NCBI GenBank assembly: GCA_020152595.1 | Contig: JAIGNY010004493.1 | Span: 33,501-97,500, forward strand | Direction of reading: 5' to 3' | Length of the DNA: 64,000 nt | Origin: Chiridota heheva | Taxonomy: Eukaryota; Echinodermata; Holothuroidea; Apodida; Chiridotidae | Shown here: in pieces, positions 45,690 through 58,450 of the stretch | Position numbering within the stretch: position 1 is the first letter of the stretch | Layout of the letters: each line of letters opens with the position of its first letter | The notes under the pieces: generated by a model | Told to the model about the DNA's origin: nothing | The model's database searches: none | The model's input: only the letters and a program-made list of their open reading frames with translations | Translations under genes and position numbers: made by a program

Positions 45690-46435
45690 ATTTATTATAT
45701 GGCTAAGCATGGACCGATTAAAGTAACCTTGGTCTGTTGGTGTCATTTAAAAAATCCAAAATGGCCGACTTATGGGTCATATTTCAAAATAGCCGCCACG
45801 TGACCTCCGGCCATTGTCCTATATGGTTAAACATCGACCGATTAAAGTAATTATCGTATCTATATGTACGTTTTGAATGCACTGTTTTCAAAAGAGTCAT
45901 TCTCAAAACCCAGAATGGCCAACTTATGGGTCAAATTTCAAAATGGCCGCCACATGGCCTCTTTGTCTCAATTTAATTACTGTGTGGTTATACTGACCAA
46001 TTAAAGCAATTACGATATCTATCGGTGGGTTTTTGGATGCACCTTTATTTCCTAAAAAGTCATTTTTAAAATCTAAAACGGCCGACTTATGGGTCAAATT
46101 TCAAAATGGCCGCCACGTGACCTCCGGCTATTGTCTTATATGGCTAAACATTGACCGATTATAGTAATTATTGTGTCTATTTGTACATTTTTGGATGCAC
46201 TGTTTTTCAAAATGGTTTTTAAATCCAAAATGGCCGACCTGGAGATCAAATTTTAAACTGGCAATCACGTGACCTCCCGTTATCCTTACTCTGTGACTAA
46301 ACAATGAACGATTAAAGTAATTATGTTGTTGATGTCTACGTTTGTGGGTGCACCGATTTCATAAAAAGTCATTTTCTAAATCTAAAACGGCTGACTTATT
46401 GGCTGATTGGTCAAATTTCTAAATGGCCCCCAAAA
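45690..46435. repeat. Satellite-like array, unit about 152-164 bp
   Basis: Nearly five units share AAAATGGCCG(A/C)CTTATGGG, TCAAATTTCAAAATGGCCGC, CACGTGACCTCC and ACCGATTAAAGTAATTA. Anchors lie at 45761, 45914, 46078, 46230 and 46387. Confidence 0.9.
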
Positions 46436-46439
46436 TATA

Positions 46440-46800
46440 AACTTTTCGAAAGATGCATTTTTTAAACCTGCTTTAAAATCTATTGATAACCCTAAAAAAA
46501 AAATGTTATCAAAATCAGTGAAACATTGACCACAAATTACAGCCTTTTCAAACATTTCAGAAATAAATGTACAAATGTTTACGCTAGTTTGTGGTGTATT
46601 ACAAGGTATTTTTGATATTTTATTTTATAATAGGCCTAAGTCCTTGACAATAATATGCAAACAAATGCAAAATACATGGTATGCCATTTAAAATGATACC
46701 CCATGCTTTAAAATATATTGAAAACCCTAAAAGAAGAATTTTATCAACATCAGTGAAACATTGACCATGAGTACAATTTACAGCAGGGCGCGCCTCCTTT
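46440..46800. repeat. Pair of direct repeats, spacing about 245 bp
   Basis: 46455-46545 and 46705-46790 share CTTTAAAAT(C/A)TATTGA, ACCCTAAAA and ATCAGTGAAACATTGACCA. Confidence 0.8.
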
Positions 46801-47204
46801 AAGGAATTTTCACTGGTCTCCAAACATTGGAAAATTGTTCACTTATTTATACGGATTCCCAGTTTACAATTTTAGCAAAGTTTAAAGAGGGAGGCTCGTC
46901 TCAGTAAAATACGGTAAAAATGGGGGATACTTTATTTTGACGTCACTTCCGGTTATGGAGGCAAGATCCGATCCTCTGTCTATTTGTACCACACAGTACA
47001 GCCAGACACTAGCATGTACGTTGTGTGTGCAGAATTACATACACAGCGCATTACGTTACTGTGAGAAACTTATTTGTTTTTTTTTCCAATGCTTTTTTGT
47101 CTGAAAGCGAAAGTGAAATTTTAGTATTATGATACTACAATGATAGTCACCAAATGAAAATTACTGAGAAAAAAAAAAAGGAGAAGATGAAAGCAAAAAG
47201 TCAA
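46801..47204. other. No gene recognised
   Basis: No open frame with a domain and no array. Confidence 0.4.
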
Positions 47205-47300
47205 ATTAAACGATTCTACCGTGGCTTGAACTCACGGCATGATTTGAGAGAAAAAAACGCTACGTGTGATCGCCGCAAGCATCTGGGCTATCTAGTGCAG
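47205..47300 (-). mobile_element. Possible tRNA-like SINE head
   Basis: The minus strand has GAGTTCAAGCCACGG (B-box-like) preceded by a weaker CACTAGATAGCCCAGATGC A-box candidate. Confidence 0.4.
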
Positions 47301-47599
47301 TGATCTTCAAGGTATTTTAGATAACTATATACACTGCAATACAAGACAACGAATCGCGCAGCAAAATTTGAACCAATCAAAAAAATTGAAAGGAATTCTA
47401 AATATTGTGCACATATGACGATATCGCCTCTTTAAACAATAGCAAGAATGAGTATTAACCTACTACTGCAAAGGCGACACATGCTGACATGTGTTGCAGT
47501 AGAGAACAGGAACAAAGCTTTCTTTATTGAAACACTTTATTACAGAGATACCATATATAGGTTTTTTCATATAGCCGTGTCGGACGTATGGAACGCCAA

Positions 47600-47935
47600 A
47601 AGGACCACCAAATATGTTCGCAAAACATGTTCGGAACGGTGGTCGCAAAATATAAGTTTGGAAAACTAACATGCTCGCAAAACTAACGTTCGGAAACAAT
47701 ATGGTTGCAGAATATATGTTCGGAGAACTTATATGATCGGAAAATATATGTTCACAATCATAAATGTTCGAAACATACATGTTTGGAAACAAATAATGTT
47801 CGCAATCCTAAATGTTTGCAAAAGATATGTTCGCAATTTGTATGCTCGCTAAAGATACTTTCGTAATATATACCTTCGCTTGAGATATGTTACAATTTGT
47901 ATGCTCGCAAAAGATAGTTCGTGTCGAAATGTGCT
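47600..47935. repeat. Degenerate ATGTTCGCAAAA minisatellite
   Basis: About 16 loose copies of a 19-21-bp unit with ATGTTCG(C/G)AA and AA(A/C)TAT cores. Confidence 0.85.
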
Positions 47936-48639
47936 CGAACCTTTTGTATACACTACGAACCAACTGGTTAGGTACTGCATGATCTCGCATCGAAGCGAGT
48001 CGTTAGGGCCTAATATACCTAATGAAAGTTGCGAAATAAACCGGAATGTCAGTAATCACCTGACATCATGGACTGTGTATATGGGCACGGCGGGTGGAAT
48101 CAATGGCAATACTAGTAGCGCGGTATTTAATCTTTGAATCCAAACTGGGTGTCAGCGGGAGAGATTTTTTCCCCCTCCTTCTCCTCCAAAAATCTTGGCT
48201 CCGCCACTGAGTGCAAGCTCAGCTTCCATATATTATATTACTTACCCTATATCCTTATAGTTACGGAGTCAATCCTTTGTATGTTTTATGAATTGTTTAC
48301 GTCTTTATCTCATCTGTTATTCGTCAACTACATGGGATTTTTTTTTAAGTAGGCTGGCCCATATGATATAGGGTCATTTAGTTGTGACCACTCCCAGGTG
48401 AAGAATTAAATGATAAAAAGTAATGGAAAACTAAATTGGAAGATAGTAATTATGGCGTGATAGTGCACTTATACGCTATATTTAATGGTGTTCCAGCAGG
48501 CCTTGGTTTTCCGTCTATTATTACTTTAATGACCAAAAAAGCAGCATCATTAAGTCCAAGGTTTTGAGAGAGTGAAAGCAGTAAATGTCAACTTCATGTA
48601 TTTATCTTGTAGCCATGCATCATCAGTAAGAGAGACAAT
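47936..48639. other. No gene; one hAT-end-like motif
   Basis: 48170-48213 has a CCCCCTCC run and CTTGGCTCCGCCACTG, the inverse of a CAGTGGCGGAGCC start. No partner end was identified. Confidence 0.45.
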
Positions 48640-51600
48640 AATGAGAAACAGGGGGTAAAGAAATACAAATCACAGGACACTGTACGAAGAGCCGCAGAAC
48701 GAAGAAGGTCATTAACTAGCGATTATTTTTCGAAAGCTACACAAGACATTCTGTCTGCGGACGCAACCAGTGATTTGTACTATCATACAGATTGCCACAG
48801 TCAATACTGTGCTGTAAAACGAAACACACAAAAAGATGTTAATGAATCTTAAAGCAAACAACAAGAAAAGAAATCCATGCGCTCTAAATCTGACTTGCCA
48901 CAGTCAGATCCAAAGGGGATCTTAGGACACTGCTGTATCTTCTGTTCAAACCTAAAGCGAAGACAAACATCATTTTCTGGTGGGTCTAATTTGGAAAAGC
49001 TCCATAAGGTAGAGACGATGGAAGCTAGTGATGTTATCATTGATGCTTCAAAACGCAACATGGGGCTAAGAAATAGCCAGAGAGTGTTAGCTCCATGTTC
49101 TGAAGACTTAGTAGCGCTTAAGGCACACTATCACAATTCATGCAAGCTAAAATTCCTTCAGGAGACAGGTGAAGTCAGAAGGAGTAACACTGCTATAAAT
49201 GCAACAACCAGATACAGGCATGACAAAGCATTTCAGGACTTTGCAGTGTACGTTGAACATGAAATCAATCAGAAACGTGTTCAAAGTATGCCTCCTCTAT
49301 AAAGAACAGTACAAAGTTATCTGGTGAGCTGATGAAAAAAATGATTCGTATTGATCACAAAGTCTCATAAGGAAATGAAGAGTAAATTTGATGAGACGTT
49401 AGTCATAAGCAAAAAAACAAATAAGGGAGGCAGCTGTGTGTATCCTCAAGGTATGAGTCTTGAGGAAGCGATGTCACACTTAAAGAACTTGAATGTCCAT
49501 GAAGAGGAGCTTCAATATGCTGCCTTAGTTCTTTGATCAGAGATAATGAAAATGGAAAAAACCAAAGTGCCTGTCCCAACATCTATTCATTCTCTAAAAG
49601 AAAGTTCGCTGAATATACCACCTCTAACAAAGCTTTTCTACCAAACCCTGCTAGGTGGTTTGGCTGCTAGTGCAGGTGAAGTAGGGCAGCGGAAAGCACT
49701 TTCCGTGGTATCTGATGCAGTGTTTACAACCTTAAGAGGCTCTGTTAGACCATGGGAGAATACATCATTAGGTCTTGGATTGTTGGCGATGGTTGGATCT
49801 AAGTCAGCCATTACTACTCCCAAGCGCCTTGGTCACACACTAAGTTACGATGAGTACAAACATCTGGAGACTGAGATAGCCTACATTTGTTCATCTGGGA
49901 ATTTCGAGACACCCGCTGGCCTGCTGTTACAACTTACACCTGCGACAAGTACATGTCTTAAAATATCTATTTATGCATGTTTTTAATCATAAAAGAGATT
50001 ATTATTATTCATAATTATCAACTAATCACATGCTTTGTGTTTATGTCGAGGTCTGTTTTTACATATGTAAAGTTAGCTTGTTGGAGCTATCCTTCTTTGC
50101 TTCTTCTGTACAGCTTTTCAATAATATAATTGTATCCTAATTTTACACCATATATGTTTGTTTGATACAAAACTGTATATCTTAAATAGCTTTACATATC
50201 TGCAACTTACAACACCCTATCGTATCTACACTATCTACGCTAGATTGTTTGATGATATGCAGGAAGACCCCCTTTTCCCAACCCTTTGATTTATTTTAGC
50301 CCTGTTTGTTTGTTGACATTTTTTCAACCCTCTTTTCAATTTCGTCTGTGCGGCCCTGATAAGTTATTGATGTAAATGAAATGGAAGAGCCCTTGAGAGA
50401 GTACACTGTCCGAAAGGTATTTTGGTTTACACTCATTCCAGAACAGTTATATGAAATGCTTAGCATTCGCGTGTATGTGTATTTTGGTGATGATTGCCCG
50501 TGTGCACCATCGGAACACACTTGGTAATGCATGGGCATTACTTTTATAATATACTTGTAAATATTCATGTCTTAACAGGTCTCAATTGTAATTTCTTGTC
50601 AATTGATATTTATTTCAGGTACAGCATGGGAATATTATAATCTCAACATTGAGATACTGGACGGTAGAGCAGTCTCCACGTCACAGTTGGCATAGCCTAT
50701 TAGAATTTGACCCAGCAGTCACCACTGGCAGAAAATGCAGAACAGGAACAGAGACCATCAATCAGCTCAGTTGTTGGTGGAACAAGAAGGACATTCCATG
50801 CAGCGGAAAAGCTTATACTACCATTTCACATGAATTTCAAATTAGCCAAATTCAAATAAACTGAACAGGATCGGCGGGTAGACTCTGAAATAGGCTATCT
50901 TCTTTTAAGAGGAAAAGGCCTTGACTTTGTGTGGTTGATCAATTCATACAATGAACAACTTCCATTATTCAATAGGTTTTATTTCCAATTTGTGAAATTG
51001 AAAGATCCACTGCCTACCACCGTCGACTATCTGGATCCTGTGTCCAAAGCACCTACTCGGAACGACGTTGTACAAGAGACCATGTTACGATTTCTGAAAA
51101 ATGCAGACGAAACAAAAATGCCATACCATCCTGTCACATATGACCTTGCAGTAGCATTAATGGCGTATTCCATTTAAGCCTTGAAGTCACCCATTTTTGA
51201 CAGCTTGATTATTTTACTTGGTTATTTCCATTTTAAATGGCCTTCTTTGAAGCTGTTGGAACCTACATTAATGATTCAGGCCTACAATATCTACTAACAG
51301 AATCTGATGTACTTGCAGAGGGGTCACTAACTGGTTTCATTAAATGGAAACTATACAACAGATGTACAAGGATACATCAGGCGACTGCCAGTGCACTTGA
51401 GAAAGCACTGTTCGAACGCTTTCTAAGCACTGAATGCAGCGAGGAACACAATAACGTGGTACAACATATCAAGGACATACCATAGGGAGACACTGAGGCT
51501 CAGAGCAATGTTGCTGCTACTGAAGAATTCCAATGGCTGCTTAATGACTATGAAGAATTTTTCCATCGTACCATTAGGGGTGAGCTGGGTGGAACTGCAG

Positions 51601-53341
51601 CATTTTGGACAATTTACATGTATCATTTCAATCGTTTGTATCGTGAATTCCAGCGTGCTGTGAGGACAAATAATGTGGAGCTGTATATCAAAGTCCTGCC
51701 ATCTCTGATTGATGTATTTTTCGCTTTGAACCGACCAAATTACACTCGCTTGGGCTCATATTTTCTTCAAAGGATGAATCCCTTGAACAAGGAGGCAATG
51801 GACATCCTTAAAGCTGGTGCGTTTCCAACAAGACGAACAAAGAAGCCATATTCCAGGAGTCCATTCGATCTCACACCCAAGCAGACAGTCAACAGAGACG
51901 CGGCATCTTTTGCAAATGGAATAACCCATTTTGTTAATTCTAAAAGCGCGTTCCGTCGTTGGTGTGTTACGCTGACTTAAGAAAGTATGGATGTGACTGA
52001 CATAAAAGAGATGAGTGGCATCCAACCTGGTGAAACCCCAGCTAAACAGTTACGCAAGTGGAGGATTCGGCGCGACAATAATGATGCAGAAACGTTCCTC
52101 AAAGTACTTCGCTCTACATGTGATCCATTCGCAATTGAAGCACCAACCACATTAGTGAATATTGCCACTGAAAAGGCTGCTATTCCAACGACCAATACTT
52201 ACCTTCTAGGAACACTGCAGAGAGGAGCAAAAATGAGGCAGGAGTTCCATAAAGAGTGCGTCAAAGATGAAAACCGATTTCTGATGACTGTCAAGCGCTT
52301 GAAGGTTCAGAACTTTGCTGCAACAAATATGAAAAGAAGCCTTCAAAAGGGAAGAAGGCTCTAGCAGCAGCTGAAGGTATCCGTGATGCATTCTGCTATC
52401 TGTTATCGAAGTCTAACATCGATTTACATGATGTATATTGTTTCCCAATCACTGAGATTCCACTCGCCCTCGCACATGCTGATGGCACTCTAACGAAAAC
52501 AAATAAAGCAAACCTTACCAAGCTCTTAGAATCCAAGCTACCAAAATCAAACTAGGATAATGCTTTAGGTTCCAAGATCGATGCCACCCTTTTCAATAGT
52601 GGACTTCTTCTCCATGAAGTTTTGCCCCGTCATAACAAATCAACCTAAGGCAAAATGGTTAAAGATATCATGGTGAAGTTCTATTGCTAAATAAGTATGA
52701 AGAGCTATCTATCAAAGATGTTGAAAGGCTGAGTAAAGGTTCTACAAATGATGAGATGAACACATTCATCATTACAGGGGCGGAACAACAGCAGCAGAGA
52801 AAAGGCATCCATTTGCTGAACAATGGTACTTTCAAGGAAGGATTTGCTTAATTCCTGTTGAAGGAGATACAGGAAGAGTATTATGTTCCAATTAGTGGTA
52901 ACAACACTGTCTATGTTTTACATGGTGGCAAGTGTCTCAAACTGAATGTGAACTTAATGGACATGCTGATAGTTGAAGAACCAGCAGAGTTTCAGGGAAG
53001 ACATGAAGAGGATGACACATTCACGGCATTCCATACTTAGCTATGATGTGGAGACAAGCTCATACCTCTCAAGCAACGAAAAACTTACATCCACTGATTT
53101 TTGGATGGTCGCTAATGAAGATGGTCGCTATGTTCCTTACTGGTTTGCAGGATCATCTCTTCCGGACACCATGACCAGTGATGACGACGCAGAGCTAGAA
53201 CATGTCATGCTCTTTGACACAGAAGGCGATCCATGTGATTTTAAAGACACTCCAATCGAGGATTTGGACAATGATATTGACTTGAATGGCCGGCCATGGA
53301 GTGATGATTATGACAACGAATGGAAAGAAGAAGAAAAATAG
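48640..53341 (+). pseudogene. Decayed member of a large uncharacterised animal gene family
   Basis: Successive plus-strand segments in changing frames: 48640-48855 (YYHTDCHSQYCAVKRN), 48856-49302 (HCCIFCSNLKRRQ, then HYHNSCKLKF, a Cys/His cluster), 49351-49536, and 49546-49955 (SLGLGLLAMVGSKSAI, PKRLGHTLSYDEYKHLETEI). A probable GT-AG intron at 49956-50621 leads to WEYYNLNIEILDGRA. Then 50880-51175 (LFNRFYFQFVKLKDPLPTTV), 51237-51480, 51500-51980 (RPNYTRLGSYFL, AASFANGITHFVNSKSAFRR), 51987-52364, a decayed part with LNKYEELSIKDV, and 52858-53035 (HEEDDTFTAFH). The tail has GRYVPYWFAGSSLPD to 53341. I recall this architecture from many repeated 'uncharacterized' proteins of corals, molluscs and echinoderms; its function is unknown to me. 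At least eight stops or shifts disable it. Confidence 0.75.
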
Positions 53342-53479
53342 GAAGAGGATCAGGTATAAACTGCTAGCTCATTATGAACTTATTTGTTAATGCACACAAG
53401 CCATTGCTAATTTGCTATGATACCATCCATAATTTGTACTCTTCTGAGTTTGATCCATTTGACAGTTTTATAAATGGCT

Positions 53480-54340
53480 AAAACAAAAATGCTTCATTCA
53501 TAATTCATTCATACTACTGAAAGATGAACAAATCTTATTTTACATAAACCATATCAATAACTTATTCATCAAGCACAAAGGATTTATGATGCTTACTATG
53601 TTAATGCAAACACCAAATTATTTCAATTTTTTGTTAATTTTTAACACAGTAAAGATATAAATATTTAAGGTTAAGGTTGCTTGGATGCTAGAATATATAC
53701 ACAACAATTCTCCAGCTTCTATTTGATAGCTTTGGACATGAGAGGGAGAGGGGATGAGAGCCTTTCAAATCAAAAATCATAAAGGGTACATAAAATGCAC
53801 ATCTGAAAATATCTTCACAGCATTGCTATCACCCCCCCCCCCTCCCCTTCCTTCCGCACTCCTCAAAAGAGAAACCTTTTGCTCAATCTAGAGTTGTTAA
53901 TTCAAGAAAAACTTACCCACCCAGCTTTAAGCGATCTTTATTACTTTTATTATAACAGGCATACAATTTGTTGGAAATATTTGTCAAATACAAATGCTTC
54001 ATTCATAATTCATTGATACTACTGTGAGATAAAAAAAATTTTTTTTAACATAAACCATACCCACAACTTATTTATCAAGCACAAATAAAGGATTTATTAT
54101 GCTTCCTATGTCATTGCAAACATCAATTATTTCGTTTTTTGCTAATTTCTAACACATTAAAGAGTATCAATAATTAAGGATAAGGTTGCATGAATGCTAT
54201 AGTATATACAACACCATTCTCTAGATTTTATTTGATAGGTTTGGATATAAGAGGGAGAGGGGAAGGGAGGCTTTCAAATCAAACATCATTGTTGGTACAT
54301 AAAATTCCCATCTCAAAATATCTTCATAGCATTGCCTTGA
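53480..54340. repeat. Tandem duplication of about 350 bp with 510-bp spacing
   Basis: 53480-53835 and 53992-54336 match at about 85% by eye: GCTTCATTCATAATTCATT, TTATCAAGCACAAA(G), AAGAGGGAGAGGGGA, CTTTCAAATCAAA. The spacer has a C-rich run (53831-53850). Confidence 0.88.
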
Positions 54341-54439
54341 ACACTTTAACACTCTAAAGTATTACCCACATATAGCTTCAACTCAATTATATGTTAGGGC
54401 CATTCAACCCTTAATGATTACTGTATGGGTCCCAATACC

Positions 54440-55420
54440 GGACAAAGTAGCAGGCAGTAATATCTTTCAACCGCCATGCATAAAACCTCTAATGGAAGAA
54501 AATTGTTCCATGTATCTTTTCGACTTATTAACACACTATATATAGCTCCTTTAAGGCTACTGTCTAGGCCTCGTTACAAAATAAATTTGCTGTCATTGAC
54601 AATTTTGTGTCCTCCGGGAATAATGACTCTAAAGGGAAAAGATTCATGATCCTGTATATGTCCAGCTGATTAAACGAGTTAATAGGGACAGAGGCCCTTT
54701 AAGGCTCCTGACTCGGCTCCGGTACAGGATAAAGTTGCTGTCATTGTTATTGTTGAGACCCCCAAGGTACCATGGTTCCAATAGAAGAAGATTCATCCAT
54801 GTATCTTTTTCGCTGAATGAACGAGTTGATGGACAGGGGCCCTTTAAGGATACTGTCTGGGTCCTGGTACAGGATAAAAATGCTGTCATTGGTATTTATG
54901 TGACCCCAAGGTATATTGGTTCCAATAAAAGAAGATTCATCCATGTATCATTTCGGCTGAATAAATAAGTTGAGGGACAGGGGCCCTTTAATGCTACTGT
55001 CTGGGCCTCAGTACAGGATAAAGTTGCTGTCATTGGTATTTATGTGACCCCCAAGGTATAATGATTCCAATAGAAGAAGATTCATTCATGTATCTTTTCT
55101 GCTAAATAACCCCCTAAGTGGGCCCCTTTAAGGCTACTGTCTGGGTCCTGGTACCCGCAAAAGTTGCTGTCATGGCTATGGCCAGCATGAGTAACCTCTT
55201 GGGATCATAATCCAACAAATTGTGTTCATGTATCTCTTCGGCTGAAAAAATGCTTTTTCGGCCCCCTATCTTGTGCCCCCTGGCTACTGGTGCAGGATGT
55301 AACCCAGCAGCAACATTGATTAGTGAGTCCTGGGTCCAGATGGATATAACCCGACATTCAAACCGTTTGTATCTTTTTAGCTGAATAAACTGACAGGGCT
55401 CCCGGTCTAAATTTTTGACG
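54440..55420. repeat. Tandem array, unit about 140-145 bp
   Basis: About seven units share GGCTACTGTCTGGG, TACAGGATAAAGTTGCTGTC, CATGTATCTTTTCG and GGGGCCCTTTAA. Anchors near 54556, 54701, 54847, 54992 and 55132, the last more diverged. Confidence 0.88.
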
Positions 55421-55959
55421 AATGAAAATGGTAAAATAGTCTTTCAAACTACTTTCAGTCATTATAATGATGGGAATATCATTGTTGTGAGATTCTGGTT
55501 ATCGCCGCTTTGCTAAATATTTGATAAAAAAGAAAGACATTTATTCACTGTCATCAATACACCAAAACCAAAATTCGTTTTTATTAAAAACAATTGAGTT
55601 AACGAGGTGCCACAAACAACATTGTAGTTCAACTTTGAAGTATGCATTTTCGTTCCACTGTTTATCTGGAGAATAGCTATAGATTGAATCACATACTAAG
55701 AATCTTATACAATTTCAAAATGACCATACGCCAAATATCAAAAATATATCTAGCAGTTTAGGAGAGCTCAGTCTTTATCGAAAATAGCAATAGCAGGTTC
55801 ACAGCCCGACCCCCCACCCCCATCCACCGGTTAAGATTATACTATAAATCGACTTCTCTGTCAAAGAATTGTGGAATGGATCTGAAAAATAATAAGCATG
55901 CAATCATTGTATTTCACTTTTAAGCATATGCAAGTGAAAGCACACGTAAGTCACAATGA
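55421..55959. other. No gene recognised
   Basis: AT-rich, without arrays or domain-bearing frames. Confidence 0.4.
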
Positions 55960-56345
55960 CTTATTTCCAGTGTGACCCAATGAATTTGCCAGGATGGAAA
56001 AGTGGATGAATACCGGGTTAACTGCCTTCTCTTTTCGAGAAGTGTTCTTCAGAGAACAAGGCAGAGGGTGAAACTCCTATTATCCAGACAGACAGCTTTA
56101 CTTCCCTTCCGAAGGACGGTAAGCGCCACGCAACCATTAATCAAAGATCAAAGACTTTTTCACAAAGGTCGGGTGGAGGCCGAAGGTGTTATGCAGATGA
56201 CAAACTTCTGCGCTTGGTGTCAGCGTATATTGTTCTGCATATCTGTATCTGCATATATTTTGTGGGAAAATTGCTGGTTAAATTGCCGTTGGACTAGAAT
56301 CAGGGACCTCCAGCATCTCAGTCGTACCCTAAGCCGACTAAACTA
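55960..56345 (-). mobile_element. tRNA-derived SINE, copy B
   Basis: The minus strand near 56345-56285 reads TAGTCGGCTTAGGGTACGAC, GATGCTGGAGGTCC and CTGATTCTAGTCC (B-box-like). The body matches copy A (CGGGTTAAC, GAGAAGTGTTC, AGAGAACAAGGCAG). Confidence 0.75.
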
Positions 56346-57080
56346 TGCAAGAGAAGGCAGCCCGTGCATGCTAACGTCACAAATTTGCATATTGAGATGT
56401 GAAAATTCAAAAAGGTTTCACCTATGTGATCACGTAATCTTGAAAATCGTGGCTAATTTTGCGGAATGGAATACAATAATACACAAAACAAAGGTTTAAC
56501 AAAGAGAAATGAAAGAATATGTACATTTGAAAAATCTACATAGATTATTTTCTCAAAAAAATAGACATGAATATATCCGTAACGAAAGATCTGTTTGATT
56601 TTGTTTATAGTGGTTAACCTATACTTCATTTTGCAGGCACCAGGCACATCCACCAATGGACCAAGATTCCAGGGCATAGGAAGGGTCACCTCTCAGATGG
56701 TTGAGGGAAAGGGGGTAACCACAAACTTTCTCTATGACAACTAGAAAAATTGCAATGGTAAATCATGTTTCCATCAAAAGTTGCTGCTAATCCCTTTAAC
56801 TATTTGGAAATTGTATTCATTTCTGGGAATTTTTGGGAAATTTCGGCCAATTTTCGGGAAATTTCGGCCAATTTTCGGGAAATGTTGGCGAATTGGGAGT
56901 AATTTGACCAAATACCTAATAATTTTGCCACATTTTCTCAATTTTATGTTAATTATTTGCCTAATTCACCTCCCAACCGGGAAGAAAGCATGCAACCGGG
57001 AGGGTGACATCCTCTCAGGGGGCAGTTTGCCCACCCTGCTTCCCACCCCCGCTTGCAACTGTCCAGTACCTCTGCAGAGT
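56346..57080. other. No gene; short direct repeats
   Basis: 56825-56890 holds three copies of AATTTTCGGGAAATTTCGGCC. Otherwise nothing was recognised. Confidence 0.5.
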
Positions 57081-57345
57081 CTATGATTAATTCGCGATAA
57101 CGCACTCTCAACATTATATTTATTCCCCCTGTTAATGCCAAAGAAAAAAAAAATGATTTAATGCATGAAATATCTATTGTTCTATTAAGTAATTCCTTAC
57201 TTTTGAAAGAATATGCAGGATACTTTTCTTCAACAATTTCATTCGCAGCGCCGTGCAGTGTCACGAATTTACCGCGAGTAGCAAATGGTTTCAACCTATC
57301 AGATACTAGTATTCTTACCACATTATGAGGAACATATTTCAAGGC
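57081..57345 (-). other. Possible two-exon coding segment, unidentified
   Basis: The minus strand has an open stretch PHNVVRILVSDRLKPFATRG to EEKYPAYSFK ending AAAA|GTAAGG. About 60 bases later, after a T-rich tract and ACAG, comes GGINIMLRVRYRELIIDSAE ending GAG|GTACTG. The splice signals are good but the intron is unusually short for this region, and I do not recognise the protein. It is not part of the DHRS4-like gene, which stops at 58333. Confidence 0.3.
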
Positions 57346-58332
57346 TTAAATCATTATTAAAACAGAAACCAATCGATAAAATGGAAAATCACTGATAATA
57401 TACATGAGCTTATGATCATGCATGAGAAAATCTTTACACACAGTGCTGTCCGTTTAAAAGATCTTGCAGCAAAATGTAATGCTCAGAAACCGTAGATCTA
57501 GAACATAATCCTCAATATCTCGTTAGAGTGGACATAGGCCTACTTAAGCCTCGTCTGTTCATCAACAGCACGCATCCCGTATATATATAATTATATGTAC
57601 AAATGTTTTTTTTCTTCTTTTTCTTTTATCATGCCTATGCCTATGTGCCAACATGTGCAACTGACCTTTTTTGCTCATATACTGGTGGGCGCTTTGGCCC
57701 ATTGGTCACTTCATATAACTCACCACTGGGCCAACCTAAATATTTTACATGAGGGCCTAAAGAGCAAACTAAAAAGCGAAAATTAAAGACTTGTAGAAAC
57801 AACAAAGATTTTTGCCATTGTTTAAAAAGTGGAAGCTATGTTTCTCCCAGAACCAATCCCGCTCCCCTATCCCGGACCAAGTGTCCCCTCCCCTATCCCC
57901 GCATCAGGTGACCCTCCACTATCCCCGCATCAAGTGGCGCCGTTTTAGGGATTCACTGATACCAATGTCATTTTTATCATCAAATAGCCCACAAGTGAAA
58001 ATTATTTTACAGAAGCCCCTCCGCTGATTGTTGGAAAAACGCATTTCTTTCCCAACTTGAAAGTTTTCACGCAAAACTATATTACACAAAACTGTATTGT
58101 TAAGACAAGTTTGAGAATATTATATGAGTTAAGTTGAGATTATTTGTAGTGGCCATTTGGGTTTTTAAGCAGCCGCCAACATATACTCAGCGTCTGAAGC
58201 TTTCAATTTCCAGTGCAACTCAATGAACAAGATTTCCGACGCAAATGAAAATGCGCGTAACACAGCATACTTTTTCATTCTCGTCTATAATATGGCGGCC
58301 AAACGTCACACTTATGTCATCTATATGAAGTT
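57346..58332. other. No gene recognised
   Basis: Downstream of the DHRS4-like stop codon. 57860-57950 repeats CCCCTATCCC / ATCCCCGCATCA words. No polyadenylation signal could be assigned with confidence. Confidence 0.4.
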
Positions 58333-58450
58333 TTAATATCTGTAGTACGCACTTCCTCCACAAATTGGTATCGTATCTCCGGTAAGAAAAGAGGCATCGT
58401 CAGACAGGAGGAATGCTGCTACACCTGCGCACTCCTCGGGTAACCCGGCT
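58333..58450 (-). CDS. DHRS4-like terminal exon
   Basis: Acceptor TCTGTAG at 58451 onward. 38 codons and TAA at 58335-58333. Confidence 0.87.
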
